Below, piece by piece: positions 22,521 through 33,995 of a stretch of DNA of 64,000 nt. The stretch's first letter is position 1, and each line of letters opens with the position of its first letter. This DNA comes from Perca fluviatilis (taxonomy: Eukaryota; Chordata; Actinopteri; Perciformes; Percidae). Both the position numbers and the translations under genes were made by a program. The DNA is taken from positions 2,838,288 through 2,902,287 of the forward strand of contig NC_053119.1 of the NCBI RefSeq assembly GCF_010015445.1, given 5' to 3'. The notes below the pieces were generated by a model. The model saw only the letters and a list, made by a program, of their open reading frames with translations, was not told the origin of the DNA and made no database searches.

Positions 22521-23320
22521 GTAGAACAAAAAATTATATATTAAAAAAAACATAATTTTTTTTTAATGCCATGAAAGTTTACATATAATTTCTTTAGATT
22601 CTGAGTAGAGAAAGAGATCCTAGTCCAATTCATCCAGAGCGTAAAAAGAGGAGGCAAAGACACTGCTGGAGGTGAATTAAAGTTAAAATGGCAATTTCTC
22701 AGATTCATAAATCAGTGAAATGTGAACACACAGACATGAAACATGTACATGATTAATTGTGACTTTCTCTTCCTGAGACCACTTTATCTCTGATGTTAAT
22801 CGTGAATCCATTAAATAAAGAAGGGACTGAAGAAGTTGCCTAAGAATGAAAAAAAACGTAGTATCAAATGAATCCAGTGATAGTAGTCTGTACAACCATG
22901 GGTACACGGCAAACAGGAGCTTCTGACAGATTATTCAGCACACTGTGATGGAGACAGATTTCTCCATTTTCACACATTAGTTAAATTTCATATCGAGCTG
23001 ATTAGAAAGTAAAGTTGTGGAACGGCTCAACTTTAAAGTAAGAGGACGTTGCTTCATCAGGATTTAAATTACAGAAAGATCAGCTACTTGGCTGTTTATG
23101 CTCAGTTTTCATATTTTGAATGTTTTCTCTAATCAATTTTAAAATGCATTCATTACTTACTACTTTGTTTGAATCCATATTTTTGAAGATATATAAAATT
23201 CTGAAAGTAAAGGCACATATTTCCACAATTCTAAAGCGTTTGTTTCTTAAAAAGGTATTATGTGGAGTTTATACATGTTTATTCACTTTGTATTGGCGAT
23301 GTGTGAACAGATTTTAACGC
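22521..23320. other. 3' flank of copy 2, shared with copy 5
   Basis: About 0.8 kb (attctgagtagagaaagaga ... catccagagcgtaaaaag ... ggtacacggcaaacaggagc ... ctcaactttaaagtaagagg) is closely matched after copy 5 at 57662-60660, where two large insertions interrupt it. The site tttaaa at 23032-23037 is the empty site of the foldback element at 58628-60609. No gene is seen. Confidence 0.6.
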
Positions 23321-23329
23321 AGCTTAAAA

Positions 23330-23640
23330 TCTGAGACCTTCCCCGACTTCGTTGGTTGCCTAGGACAACCTGTGACGGAGCCACAGTTCCTCTGCAAAAT
23401 AGCCACAGGAAGGAACTTGTTTTGGTGTACGTTCAGTTCGTGCAACAGAAAACTCCGATTGGACAGATAGTCTAGCTAGCTGTCTGGATTTACCCTGCAG
23501 AGATCTGAGGAGCAGTTAACCATAGTCCTCACAAATCCACCGGAGGTTAGAACCCCGACACAGAGACAGAGGAAGGAGACGGACTTCGGCAGAAATGAGG
23601 GACATACACCTGAACAATCCCGGAAATGAAACCTGCGTAT
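23330..23640. mobile_element. Dispersed fish repeat, class not determined
   Basis: The stretch gatagtctagctagctgtct ... ggatttaccctgcagagat ... aggagcagttaaccatagtc resembles a sequence I recall as highly repeated in fish genomes. Terminal repeats were not resolved. 23640-24555 is unannotated AT-rich intergenic DNA. Confidence 0.35.
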
Positions 23641-24555
23641 TGACACCTCAAAGCGCTTTAATCCGCTTGTACCATGGTGAATTTCCAAATATATATTTGT
23701 AAGACCATTCATTTATATTTGAATGTGTTTTACAATCAAAATCTGAAGTTGTTTTCAAACAATAACTCCTGGTTACACCTGAGGGTTTGATTAATACCTG
23801 GATCAATCATTCCCATCCCATAAGGTTCTTATGCAATACAACCGTTGTTCACTGCTCCAGTAGACCAACCTTAGAACCCCTTTGCTATCGGGAGATATTC
23901 CTAGTCCGCTCAGCTCATTGTATGGAGGACCTCCAGGGACTTGGAGATTGAAATAGAGCATTTCTTCAGTATTTGATTACACATTAAAACAGGAATTAAT
24001 GAATTGGTTTTCAAATGCATTAATTTATCCATTATTTAATAGAGCAACTATAATTAAGAATACATCTTTTAATAAGGTATTTAAAAGGAGAAATTTACTT
24101 TTCTCATTTTCAGATCCATTTCCTTGATGCTTTTCCTTATCCAATTAAAAATTTGATTTGCAAAGTCATTTGTTGTCATTTTTTCCAGTTATCCCCTGTA
24201 CTGGTGTTTTTAAATTAGAGGTTTCATTAATTAGCTGATAATCTTTGAGCTACTGAACAATGCCAGCTAACGTTTTTTGAAACTATGGTGGAACTAAACC
24301 TGACACTTCATAAGTCACAGTAATAACGACCAGTTTGACAAAATGTTCTAACATTCAGCAATTTTAGTTGTTTACGTTTCAATTTGGGTTCTAATCTGCA
24401 CCATGAAATGACCAACTTCTTCTCTGGGGACTACCAACGTTAAAATACACAACCGTCTCCTGCTCTCCCTCTGACAGATCAGATAGAGACTCAGCCAAAG
24501 GCACAACCTCCTCTGATTGGCCAACACTACGTTTCTGTTAACCCTTTCCTTGACT

Positions 24556-26030
24556 GGGTTACTACTGGTGTACACAGGGAACATACTACTACTACTACTA
24601 CTGCTGTACACAGGGAACATACTACTACTACTGCTGTACACAGGGAACATACTACTACTACTACTACTACTGCTGTACACAGGGAACATACTACTACTAC
24701 GCTGTACACAGGGAACATACTACTACTACTACTACTGCTGTACACAGGGAACATACTACTACTACTGCTGTACACAGGGAACATACTACTACTACTACTG
24801 CTGTACACAGGGAACATACTACTACTACTACTGCTGTACACAGGGAACATACTACTACTGCTGTACACAGGGAACATACTACTACTACTACTGCTGTACA
24901 CAGGGAACATACTACTACTACTACTACTGCTGTACACAGGGAACATACTACTACTACTGCTGTACACAGGGAACATACTACTACTGCTGTACACAGGGAA
25001 CATACTACTACTACTACTGCTGTACACAGGGAACATACTACTACTACTGCTGTACACCGGGGAACATACTACTACTACTACTGCTGTACACAGGAACATA
25101 CTACTACTACTGCACAGAGGAACATACTACTACTACTACTACTGCTGTACACAGGAACATACTACTACTACTGCTGTACACAGGAACATACTACTACTAC
25201 TACTACTGCTGTACACAGGGAACATACTACTACTACTGCTGTACACAGGGAACATACTACTACTACTACTGGGTTACACAGGGAACATACTACTACTACT
25301 ACTGCTGTACACAGGGAACATACTACTACTACTGGGTTACACAGGGAACATACTACTACTACTACTGCTGTACACAGGGAACATACTACTACTACTGGGT
25401 TACACAGGGAACATACTACTACTACTGCTGTACACAGGGAATATACTACTACTACTGGGTTACACAGGGAACATACTACTACTACTGCTGTACACAGGGA
25501 AAATACTACTACTACTGGGTTACACAGGGAACATACTACTACTACTGCTGTACACAGGGAATATACTACTACTACTGGGTTACACAGGGAACATACTACT
25601 ACTACTGCTGTACACAGGGAACATACTACTACTACTGCGTTACACAGGGAACATACTACTACTACTGCTGTACACAGGGAACATACTACTACTACTGCGT
25701 TACACAGGGAACATACTACTACTACTGCTGTACACAGGGAACATACTACTACTACTGCGTTACACAGGGAACATACTACTACTACTGCTGTACACAGGGA
25801 ACATACTACTACTACTGCGTTACACAGGGAACATACTACTACTACTGCTGTACACAGGGAACATACTACTACTACTGCGGTACACAGGGAACATACTACT
25901 ACTACTGCTGTACACAGGGAACATACTACTACTACTCGTTACACAGGAACTACTACTACTATAAGTTACACAGGGAACATACTACTACTACTGCTGTACA
26001 CAGGGAACATACTACTACTACTGGGTTACA
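24556..26030 (+). repeat. Compound ~30-bp satellite with (ACT)n and a dimeric higher-order phase
   Basis: The unit is gctgtacacagggaacat followed by 3-7 copies of act/tac. From 24556 to about 25250 monomers vary in ACT number. From about 25260 the array alternates gctgtacacag and gggttacacag monomers as a regular 60-bp dimer. From about 25636 the second monomer reads gcgttacacag instead. Units that are multiples of 3 keep one frame open and give a Tyr/Cys-rich 516-codon frame that is not a gene. Confidence 0.95.
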
Positions 26031-26869
26031 GGCGCGTAGCATCGGCGACAGACACACAGGATATTAAACCTGTTTCAAGCCCTTTGAACCTGTAATTGTT
26101 TGTCCTCTAGCTCTAACAGACAAGTTCGCAAACTCTCACTTGAAACACTAAAATTAATAAAAAAAATAATAAAATTTGTTTTTTTTATCATAATAATTCT
26201 TAGAGGGGCTGAGATGAAATTTAGGGGGACTAAAACTGACAATGGGCAGAAATATTGTAATATAACTAATTACTCTCAAATAACAGTAACTAATCTTTAA
26301 TGTATTACATTTTGGAAGTAACTTGCCCAACATTGTCGACAGGTGAACAGATTCTGGTGAGTCCGTCCTTCACAGGATCTCTTCAGGTCATCATAAATCA
26401 TCTACATTCAAAACAGGTGGAAATAAAAACATATAAGCTCAAAGAAGAGCCATTTAAAACACACGAGTCATGCTGAGCATAGAAAGTACAGCCCCAAATC
26501 CATCACCGACATTAGGGGCAGTAAGACCTACTGTTACTTTTACTTTTTCTGTCTTTGTTTGTATGTAAAGGGCCTTTGAGTATATTTCAAAGCCCTTTAC
26601 AAATTAAATGCATTATTATCATTATAGATAATCATATGACAGATGTAGAGGAAATGTTTACATTCTTAATAAAGGCATCTAGGATACCGTATCATAACTT
26701 TTGTTGTGTTGTCTGTTTGTATTTGTTTGTTCTTTTGACTGCTGTACACTTCCATTGTAGAAGACAGAAGAGGAAACAAAAGCTCAACTTGATTTAATGC
26801 TATGCTCAGGTATTTTTACAAGAAGCGATAGATAACATCTCTCCCTCAACGCTCCGCTAAGTGTTGGAA

Positions 26870-27000
26870 TGTCACGTTTCCTGAAACGCAGGTGAAAGTT
26901 TGTCTGAGACACAGCAGAGCTGCAGACGAGACAAGTCTCTCTGTTTCTCTCGAAAGAGACATTCAGCTTTATCCAGCAGCCGAATCTCCGCCAAACACTG
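26870..27000 (+). promoter_or_regulatory. 5' exon/promoter module of copy 3
   Basis: This module is nearly identical to the copy 2 module. Gtttctctcgaaagagac lies at 26943-26960 (one change in the palindrome), ccaaacactg ends at 27000 and donor gtgagtac starts at 27001. Upstream, gcaggtgaaagtttg near 26889 is a GAAA-type element. The next compatible acceptor is at 38282, so the intron is about 11.3 kb and holds the elements described between 27.9 and 38.1 kb. Confidence 0.55.
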
Positions 27001-28252
27001 GTGAGTACACAGAGAGAGAAAGTACACATTAATGTATTGCTTATAAAAGGCAGACAATTGTTTTACAACTTTTATAACTGTGACACACTTCGGTACGTAG
27101 CCTTGAATTCAAAGTCTTTCCTCCCAGCCTCACCGTGTCGTCTCTGTAGTTGCTGTTGTTGGCAGATTAAAATATCTGAGTAACGGCTGTAAAGATTGTT
27201 AATCATGTGTTGACAGCTTGTTGTATATTAGACACTATATATGTGAGAGCAGAGGGGAAGAGTTGGAGGCCCATCTTCTGGAAAATGTGGCTGATGAAAG
27301 AGAGGTGGACATTTTCAAACTGGCCAGGGACAACAGATGGAAATTAGCCTGCTGAGCTAACTCTGGCTCTTTTACAGTTGCTTTGCTGTTGATTAATGAG
27401 CACTGTCCCTGTCAAATAAATAAATAAAATTAAAATGGACGAAGGACCTATCCCTGATCACACCATGGACATGACACGTGGACAGCACTGACACAGTATT
27501 ACGGCCTAAGCTACTTTGCATTTAGGCAGTAGATTTAAAATACAGATCAAAAATAATTACATTTGAATATTGTTTTGACATGTTTGAGCAAGATCCTATA
27601 TAGTTTAGGCTGTGCAGTTCTGTTCAGGTTTGTTTACTACTGCATTGGATAAAAGAAATACATTTATCAAAACCCTTTTGTAACATTTTATTGATTGAGG
27701 CATGTAAAATGTAAACCAACTTTGTTATTTTAGGTCCTGTTAACAAGTTTCTTTATTTCAACTTCATCAGTAAACAGCAAGGCACATAGGTATAAGAGGT
27801 AAAAGTCAGGCAATACACTGAAATGAAAAAAAAAGAAGAAATGACATTGTTGTGTTTAACTTGGCTAGTCAGCAATGTTTACAAAGCAAAAAAAAAAAAC
27901 TCACAATTCCGGCTCAACAATCATCAGGGTGCCAAAATGAAGAGCATTGTTTATAGCCTAAATGTCACGGCTCAGAGAATAGTAGGACCCAAATGCAGAG
28001 ATAGCCAGGCAGAGGATGTAACCACCAACAAAACATTTACAAAAATAAATGGAGTCCTGGATAAAGCAGGCAAAACTATACCAGTATGTAGTACAATAAA
28101 AAAACAGGAATCACAGGAACCAGGAACCGGGAACACTGAGACAAAATCAGTTAGAGTCACACACAGAAATAACAACCTGACAACAGAGAAAGGAAACACA
28201 GAGACTAAATACAAGAGTTAACGAGCAAACAAGGGAACAGGTGTCACTAGGG

Positions 28253-28555
28253 GCGGCTGTGGCTAAGAGGTCGCCTGCCAATCGGAAGGTTGGTGGTTTG
28301 ATCCCTGGCCCTGCAGTTCCATGCCGAAGTGTCCTTGGGCAAGACACTGAACCCCGAGTTGCCCCCGATGCTGCGCCATCGGAGTGTAAATGTGTGTGAG
28401 TGTTTATCTGATGAGCAGGTGGCACCTTGTATGGCAGCCTCGGCCACAGTGTATGAATGTGTGTGAATGGTGAGTGGTTCCTGTACTATGTTAATGCGCT
28501 TTGAGTAGTCGTTAAGACTAAAAAAGCGCTATATAAAAACAGTCCATTTACATTT
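28253..28555 (+). mobile_element. Fish SINE with 7-bp target duplications
   Basis: It starts gcggctgtggctaagaggtc, with box-B-like ggtttgatccc at about 28292, and then has the conserved middle tccttgggcaagacactgaa. It ends gctttgagtagtcgttaaga ... agcgctatataaaaacagtc. It is flanked by actaggg at 28246-28252 and 28556-28562. Family name not assigned. Confidence 0.75.
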
Positions 28556-28997
28556 ACTAGGGCTAGGAAACGTCCGAAGACATCAGGGCGGAGCAAACAA
28601 TCACAAAGGTGGGAAAACCAAAAGACAGGAAGTGAGACAGGACAACACATAAGAGAACAGAGAGACTACAAAACAAAACAGGAAATGGAAAACCAACAGG
28701 AAACACAAAATCAACTATACACAGAAACTTGACACTTGACTAGACGCAACACTAAACACAAAAGGCTAATAGGTAATACCGCTCTCCAGTCATCAGGTAG
28801 ACAAAAGGAAATGCTTCTTCCAAGAAGCAATGGAACAAACTTAAACACATTTATGTTGATATGACTGGAATGTAGGCTTAATTTAGTTGAACAATTCAAC
28901 TCATGCAATACAGATGACAGTGGCTGTTTATCAATAATGGACGTAGATGTTTCCTGGCAATAGCCTGAAGCCACAGTGTTTAGCTGTTGTCTGGCAA

Positions 28998-30230
28998 CCC
29001 GGTCTCACTCCAGGTCGTGAAATAGTCACATTATTTAGATTTATTGACTGTGTACAGGTCACGATTTTCAAATCTGGGGGACGCAACAATGGGGAAATGA
29101 GGCGCCACACGCCGGCCACAACAACAGGATGGACCGCCACATGAGGGACGCCATCCCCCGGCGCATCCCCAGGTGCAGGGGCACACAACCAGTGTTGGGA
29201 AAGTTCACTTTCTACATGAACTAGTTCAAAGTTCAGTTCACAAATTTTAAAATGAACTAGTTCATATTTCATACTTCATACTTCAACATGTTGAACTAAG
29301 TTCACAGTTCCAAAAATGAACTAAGTTCGTAGTTGTTTTTTTTCATATGTTGCTGCGAGCTATTATTTTTCAAAATTATTGCCACAGCCCATAAAGAACC
29401 ACAGACAGCAATTATTTTATCAGTTTTAACACTGAAACTATGCGTCAGATTTCATCTTCTTATTCCAACAGTTTCAGGTCTGCTGTGGATGGGACTGAAG
29501 TGCAGATTTTCTTTATGAAAGCCAGCGGGCAAAGTTTGAACAGAAATGTCAGATTTTTCCATCCTCACCGACCTCGTCATAAAACTGGTTTAAATGATCA
29601 TACGAAGCCTCCACGCTGCTTTTAGTTTTGATGACTCATGCGGCGGTGCGACACTGGTGGCTGGTGTTGCCAGATTGGGTGTTTTTTCCGCTACATATGA
29701 AGGCCTGTTTACAGTGTGTTTTACCCAGGTTTTGGCCTGGAAGGCTCTGTAGAAATCCTATTGGACGAAGTTAAACTGAGAGAGCGTGCCGTTCACAGAC
29801 ACCAGGATGAAGGAGTTCATGGTAACGTTCATCAGGCGGTAATACGGTACGTTCAGTTCACAGTAACGTTCATCAGGCGGTAATACGGTACGTTCAGTTC
29901 AGCCCAAAATATGAACGAGTTCATGAACTATCGTTCAATGAACGCGTTCAGGCACAACACTGCACACAACAACGGGGAAACGAAACGCCACACGCCAGCC
30001 ACAACAACGGGAGGTTAGGAAAAGAAGAAAGGTGAAAGGAACGTCACATGCGGGATGCGATCCCCGGTCTCCTGGGTGTAAGTCCCGTGTTGTTTGACCC
30101 ATCCACCCCTCCCCGACCAACATCAATGTCAGCGGACTTTACCACCATGAAAAAAATACATTATCGTGTCCTGTCCACGACTCAATAGATTGAATAACGT
30201 GACCATATCACGAACTGCCATGAGACCGGG
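28998..30230. mobile_element. TIR element (cccggtctca ... tgagaccggg), outer host of a hAT MITE
   Basis: About 48 bp at the left (cccggtctcactccaggtcg ... gtcacattatttag) is inverted with mismatches at the right end (gaataacgtgaccatatcac ... tgagaccggg). The internal sequence on both sides of the nested hAT element is similar (cgccacacgccRgccacaac), suggesting an internal direct repeat. No transposase is visible. In copy 2's intron the corresponding place (about 20320) has none of this sequence. Confidence 0.6.
29190..29962. mobile_element. hAT MITE with perfect 8-bp target duplication
   Basis: The ends cagtgttgggaaagttc and gcacaacactg share the inverted cagtgttg/caacactg. The flanks cacacaac at 29182-29189 and 29963-29970 are identical. 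Inside are many gaactagttca-like inverted motifs, typical of subterminal transposase-binding repeats, and a ~50-bp direct duplication (caggcggtaatacggtacgt) at about 29830-29900. It is 773 bp long with no transposase. Confidence 0.8.
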
Positions 30231-30317
30231 CTGTGTCTGGGGGTAAGACGGGGATAGGATGCTTCTTCTGGTAGATAGCTGTAAGACACTGTTTCGTTAG
30301 GGTAAGTTGGTGCATGT

Positions 30318-30776
30318 AAAGGCCTTTTTATAGTTTTTATAGTTGTGCACTGACGCAGACCCCTCTGCGTCTACGCTGGACCCTACGCCCGTAGCCTGAC
30401 GTGCACCTCATGAAAAATTTAACTACACGTCGCTCGGCCGTGGCTTGGTAGCGTTGCATTTCCTGGTTCTCCTTCTCCATCAACAACGTGAGATCAAGGA
30501 GAGGGTTAACTTCTCCTGCTCCAGATCTCCCACCGTAGTCAGAAAGAACAGGGGAGACCCTTTGTTTCTCTCACTATGACTTTAGAGTCACTACTCACTC
30601 TGGAGATAATCACCATCACTCTCTCACTTCTCCCTCACTCTACCACCCACTCCCCACAAACACACACACGTGTCGGCTCGACGCACACACCAGCGCACAA
30701 GTATAAACATCAGGCCACTTACGTAGGCTACGGCGAAAGCTCTGCGTGGAGCCTCCGCAGAACTGTAAAACAAGAT
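30318..30776. mobile_element. Insertion relative to copy 2's intron (probable MITE)
   Basis: In copy 2's intron, ggtgcatg (about 20358) runs straight into ttaggatgatgcactgtgcg. Here, ggtgcatgtaaaggcctttt starts about 460 bp of unrelated sequence that ends ctgtaaaacaagatta before aggatgatgcactgtgcg. The interior has acgtaggc/gcctgacgt-like text at the two sides. Class unknown. Confidence 0.5.
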
Positions 30777-30779
30777 TAA

Positions 30780-32227
30780 GGATGATGCACTGTGCGCAGC
30801 AACAATGGTCATCACTTGGGTGATGATGCATATCATGACCTGGGATACATCCCATGTCCCTTATTTGATAGCTCCTTGAGTCCTCATCCTTGGCTGAACC
30901 AGAAGTTGTTCTGTCCCTCCTTGGTGAAGGCAGTCTCAAAGCACTTATTTCTGCCCTGAGGACCGAGCAGGGATCACCGATGAGCGAGCATCACTGGGGG
31001 ACTATAGCCGAGGAAACATGAGAGCAGCCTTCATGGAAGCCCTGCAGCTGAAGGAGTTGCTAACTCCGCTCAAACAGCTGACGAATTCATGTGACACTTT
31101 AGAGGAAAGGATGTCTCATCCCTCTAAAACACATTTCCTTTGTTCCTCTCTCCTCCCGTGCTTCCTTGGTGGGAGGGACTAAGACGCGAGGAAGGGACGC
31201 AAGTGGAGGACTTGAGGAGGCAATTTTAGCGACATGAGATGCAGCTCTGGTCACTCTCCATCTGCCCTTGTCGCCTCCTTTCTTCCATATCCATTTGGAG
31301 CTTAAACCGCTCTTGCTCCAATTCCATCTCTCTACAATGACATTCATCTTGACAATGAACAGCTCATAGTCTCACTGTTGTTGCTCTACCACTGGTGCTA
31401 TTAGGCTGGTTAACTCCTTCATGCTGCCCTTCTTGACAGTGCTAGCTTCAGCACGACCAGTGGGAGCTTTTGACCTTGCAGTTGGTTTGCTTTTCTTTTC
31501 ATGTGAGGGGATCTGAAGAATTTGTTGCTCAACTCACAAACACTGCTCTACATTTCTTTGAAGTAGAAAGTTAAATTGTTGATAGAATTCAATAAAGTAG
31601 GCTTACTTCTTCATTAGCATTACCAAATACAACCATATAAGAGGTTTGTGTGTGTTTCAAAATATTAATCACAAAAGTGGCATATTTACACTCTTCCATC
31701 CATGTACTTTGCAATGTTTACCTGATTTAACTTTGTCTGACCCATCTTTGGAGGAACTTTTTGGGTCTGTGCTGTTAGCCTATGAGGTGAAAAATTAATG
31801 TGAGAAAAACTGTGCAATTATCAGCTAACTTGTGAGCTGCATTGGGGAATTGAACCAGCTCTATTATAGCCGATTCCAGCTATCGTTTAGCCAGTGAAGT
31901 ACCTGATCAGTAATTGTGTAGGGTCGGTACCTCCGTGTAAGTGAGCCTATTCCATGTCAATTTGCTTAAACGCTATTATGCTCACTCACTATGATCCTGA
32001 TGATCGGGTGAAAAATTCGGAGACCCTCAAGAATTTTAAAGTAACTCCTGGGTTGATTAGTAAAAACTGGCCAAATCCTGGGCTCTGTAAGCTAGTAAAC
32101 CTTTAAAAGCCACTTGAGCTCAGTTGTGCCATCCCCATTTCTGACACATCATCGTGGCTTTTGGTTTCTGTTTTGGATAGTGTTGTTGCACCATACAACA
32201 CTGCAAATTATTTCACTCATGCAACCA
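30780..32227. other. Intron of copy 3: unassigned, possible DNA-transposon gene remnant on minus
   Basis: On the minus strand around 31230-31320 the text encodes MELEQERFKLQMDMEERRRQ, a Glu/Arg-rich helix like those at the end of MADF/Myb-like accessory proteins of Harbinger-type transposons. It is short and the frame is not continuous. Nothing else is recognised up to 32227. Confidence 0.25.
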
Positions 32228-32773
32228 CACTGAAAAAAATAACTTGTAGGATTTACTTGATAAAATCATTGTAACAATTTGCACTCAGTTTTTCTAAGTA
32301 AATTTTACTGCTATGATATCAAGTACAACTCACTTGCCAGTATCAAGTAAAATGTACTTACCTCTAAATGTAACATTTGTGAAGACATTAAGTAAATGTT
32401 ACTTAATTATATTTAACTTAGCAGGTTGTATTTATTAAAAGTAATTAAGTAAAGTTAATTTCCCAAGGAACATCACTGTTGTGAAAATATCAAGTACATT
32501 TTATAAATCTGTAATATTTACTGTTATGAAGTAATTAAGTAGATTTTATAATGTCTGTCCATTTCACATTATGAATTACTTGGTTGCATGAATTTATATT
32601 AATCACTATTATGTAAATGTGTTACCAAATAAATGTAATACTTTTCGCTGCATTAAATACTTTTATTACAAATCACAATTAAATACAATAAAGTTAAACA
32701 GTTTGTCAAGATTCACAATAAACCATTAAATCAGTAATCTTCACATCAACTGATTAAGTCTTGAAACAAGTAG

Positions 32774-33642
32774 TTAAAGTGATGGTTGAGGTTACTTTGT
32801 TACCAGAAGCTACTGAATAACATTGGGTGCTAGCGCAGAGTAAGCGTTATCAGCTGAATAGCTTAGCGCAGGGGTAACGGGATCCTCGTTTGTATTCGTA
32901 ATAGACTCAATTAACAATGCCCGAATAACAACGTCTACACTAGTACATATAGGTTATGCACTCATAAAACGATGGATTGGAAAGTTTTAAGTACTCCAGA
33001 ATGTAAAAAAAAACACGCCTGCTGGCTTCTGCTCTCTGCTGTTGTTGTTGCTGCGCTGTAAGAGGTGCTTAGGGAACGTCTACAAATTACAACACAGAAA
33101 TGAAAGCACCAAAAATATTTATTAATTTAACTTATTTTTTAGTAAGTGCTGTAGAATAACTAGCAGGAGAAAAGTTATAATTGAGGTAAGTTTGGAGACA
33201 TTACCTTATTTAATCATTAAATTAATAAATATTTTTGTAGCATCTCTTTTCGGTGTTGTAATTTGTAGACGGCCCTAAGCACTCTTACTGCCCGGTTGTA
33301 ACAGCAGCAGCAGCAGCAGAGAGCAGAAGCCAGCAGGCAAGTGTTATTTACATAAACTTCTGGTGTACTTACAAACTTTACAATCCATCGTTTTATGAGT
33401 GCATAACCTATTTGTACTACTGTAGACGTTTGGTATCATTTCGGGCATTATTAGTGGGGTAATGTTAAGAGACACTTCGGATCCATTAGCCTCTGCGCTA
33501 AGCTATTCAGCTAATAACGCTACTCTACGCTAACTCTCCCAATATTCGACCCAGGTGAAAAAAGCTTCTGGGGGGGTGTTTGGCTCGAGGTCATGGTGCA
33601 AAGGACCCTAGGGTGAAATTACTCCGAACCATCACTTTAAGG
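32774..33642. mobile_element. Foldback MITE, arms ~300-400 bp
   Basis: The tips ttaaagtgatggttgagg (32774) and ccgaaccatcactttaa (33642) are inverted. Long arms also mirror each other: gcactcataaaacgatggat at 32950-32970 against atccatcgttttatgagtgc at 33387-33406, and the ctgctggcttctgctctctg stretch against its inverse near 33320. The loop is about 33120-33250. Confidence 0.65.
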
Positions 33643-33995
33643 TACATTCAGTAACCTCTGATAATTTACCATAACTATAGTTCGACTAAACCTCAGCAGC
33701 CAACAGTGGCATAACTAACATTAATGAAGAGCACATGCATAGATCAGCTGAAACAGAATGGTCACTTTTCCTCAAAGCTCATTCAACGTCTGCTGTTCTG
33801 TAAAAACAAAACAAAAAACAACATAATGTCCCCTAAAGAAAAGGAAAATCTGTTCTACTCCATCCATCACAGATCTGGAATGATACTTTTCAAATACCCA
33901 ATTAGAATCTCAAAATTCACTGAAACAATTCAATAACAGCATTCAAACCGACACTAAGTTCTCTTTATGCTCTTAAAACCTGAAATGGATATTTA

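Noticed and set aside
24517..26067. 516-residue Tyr/Cys-rich ORF (YYYYCCTQGT repeats)
   Set aside because: It is an open frame through a 30-bp satellite; the opposite strand is open too and there is no splice or promoter support.
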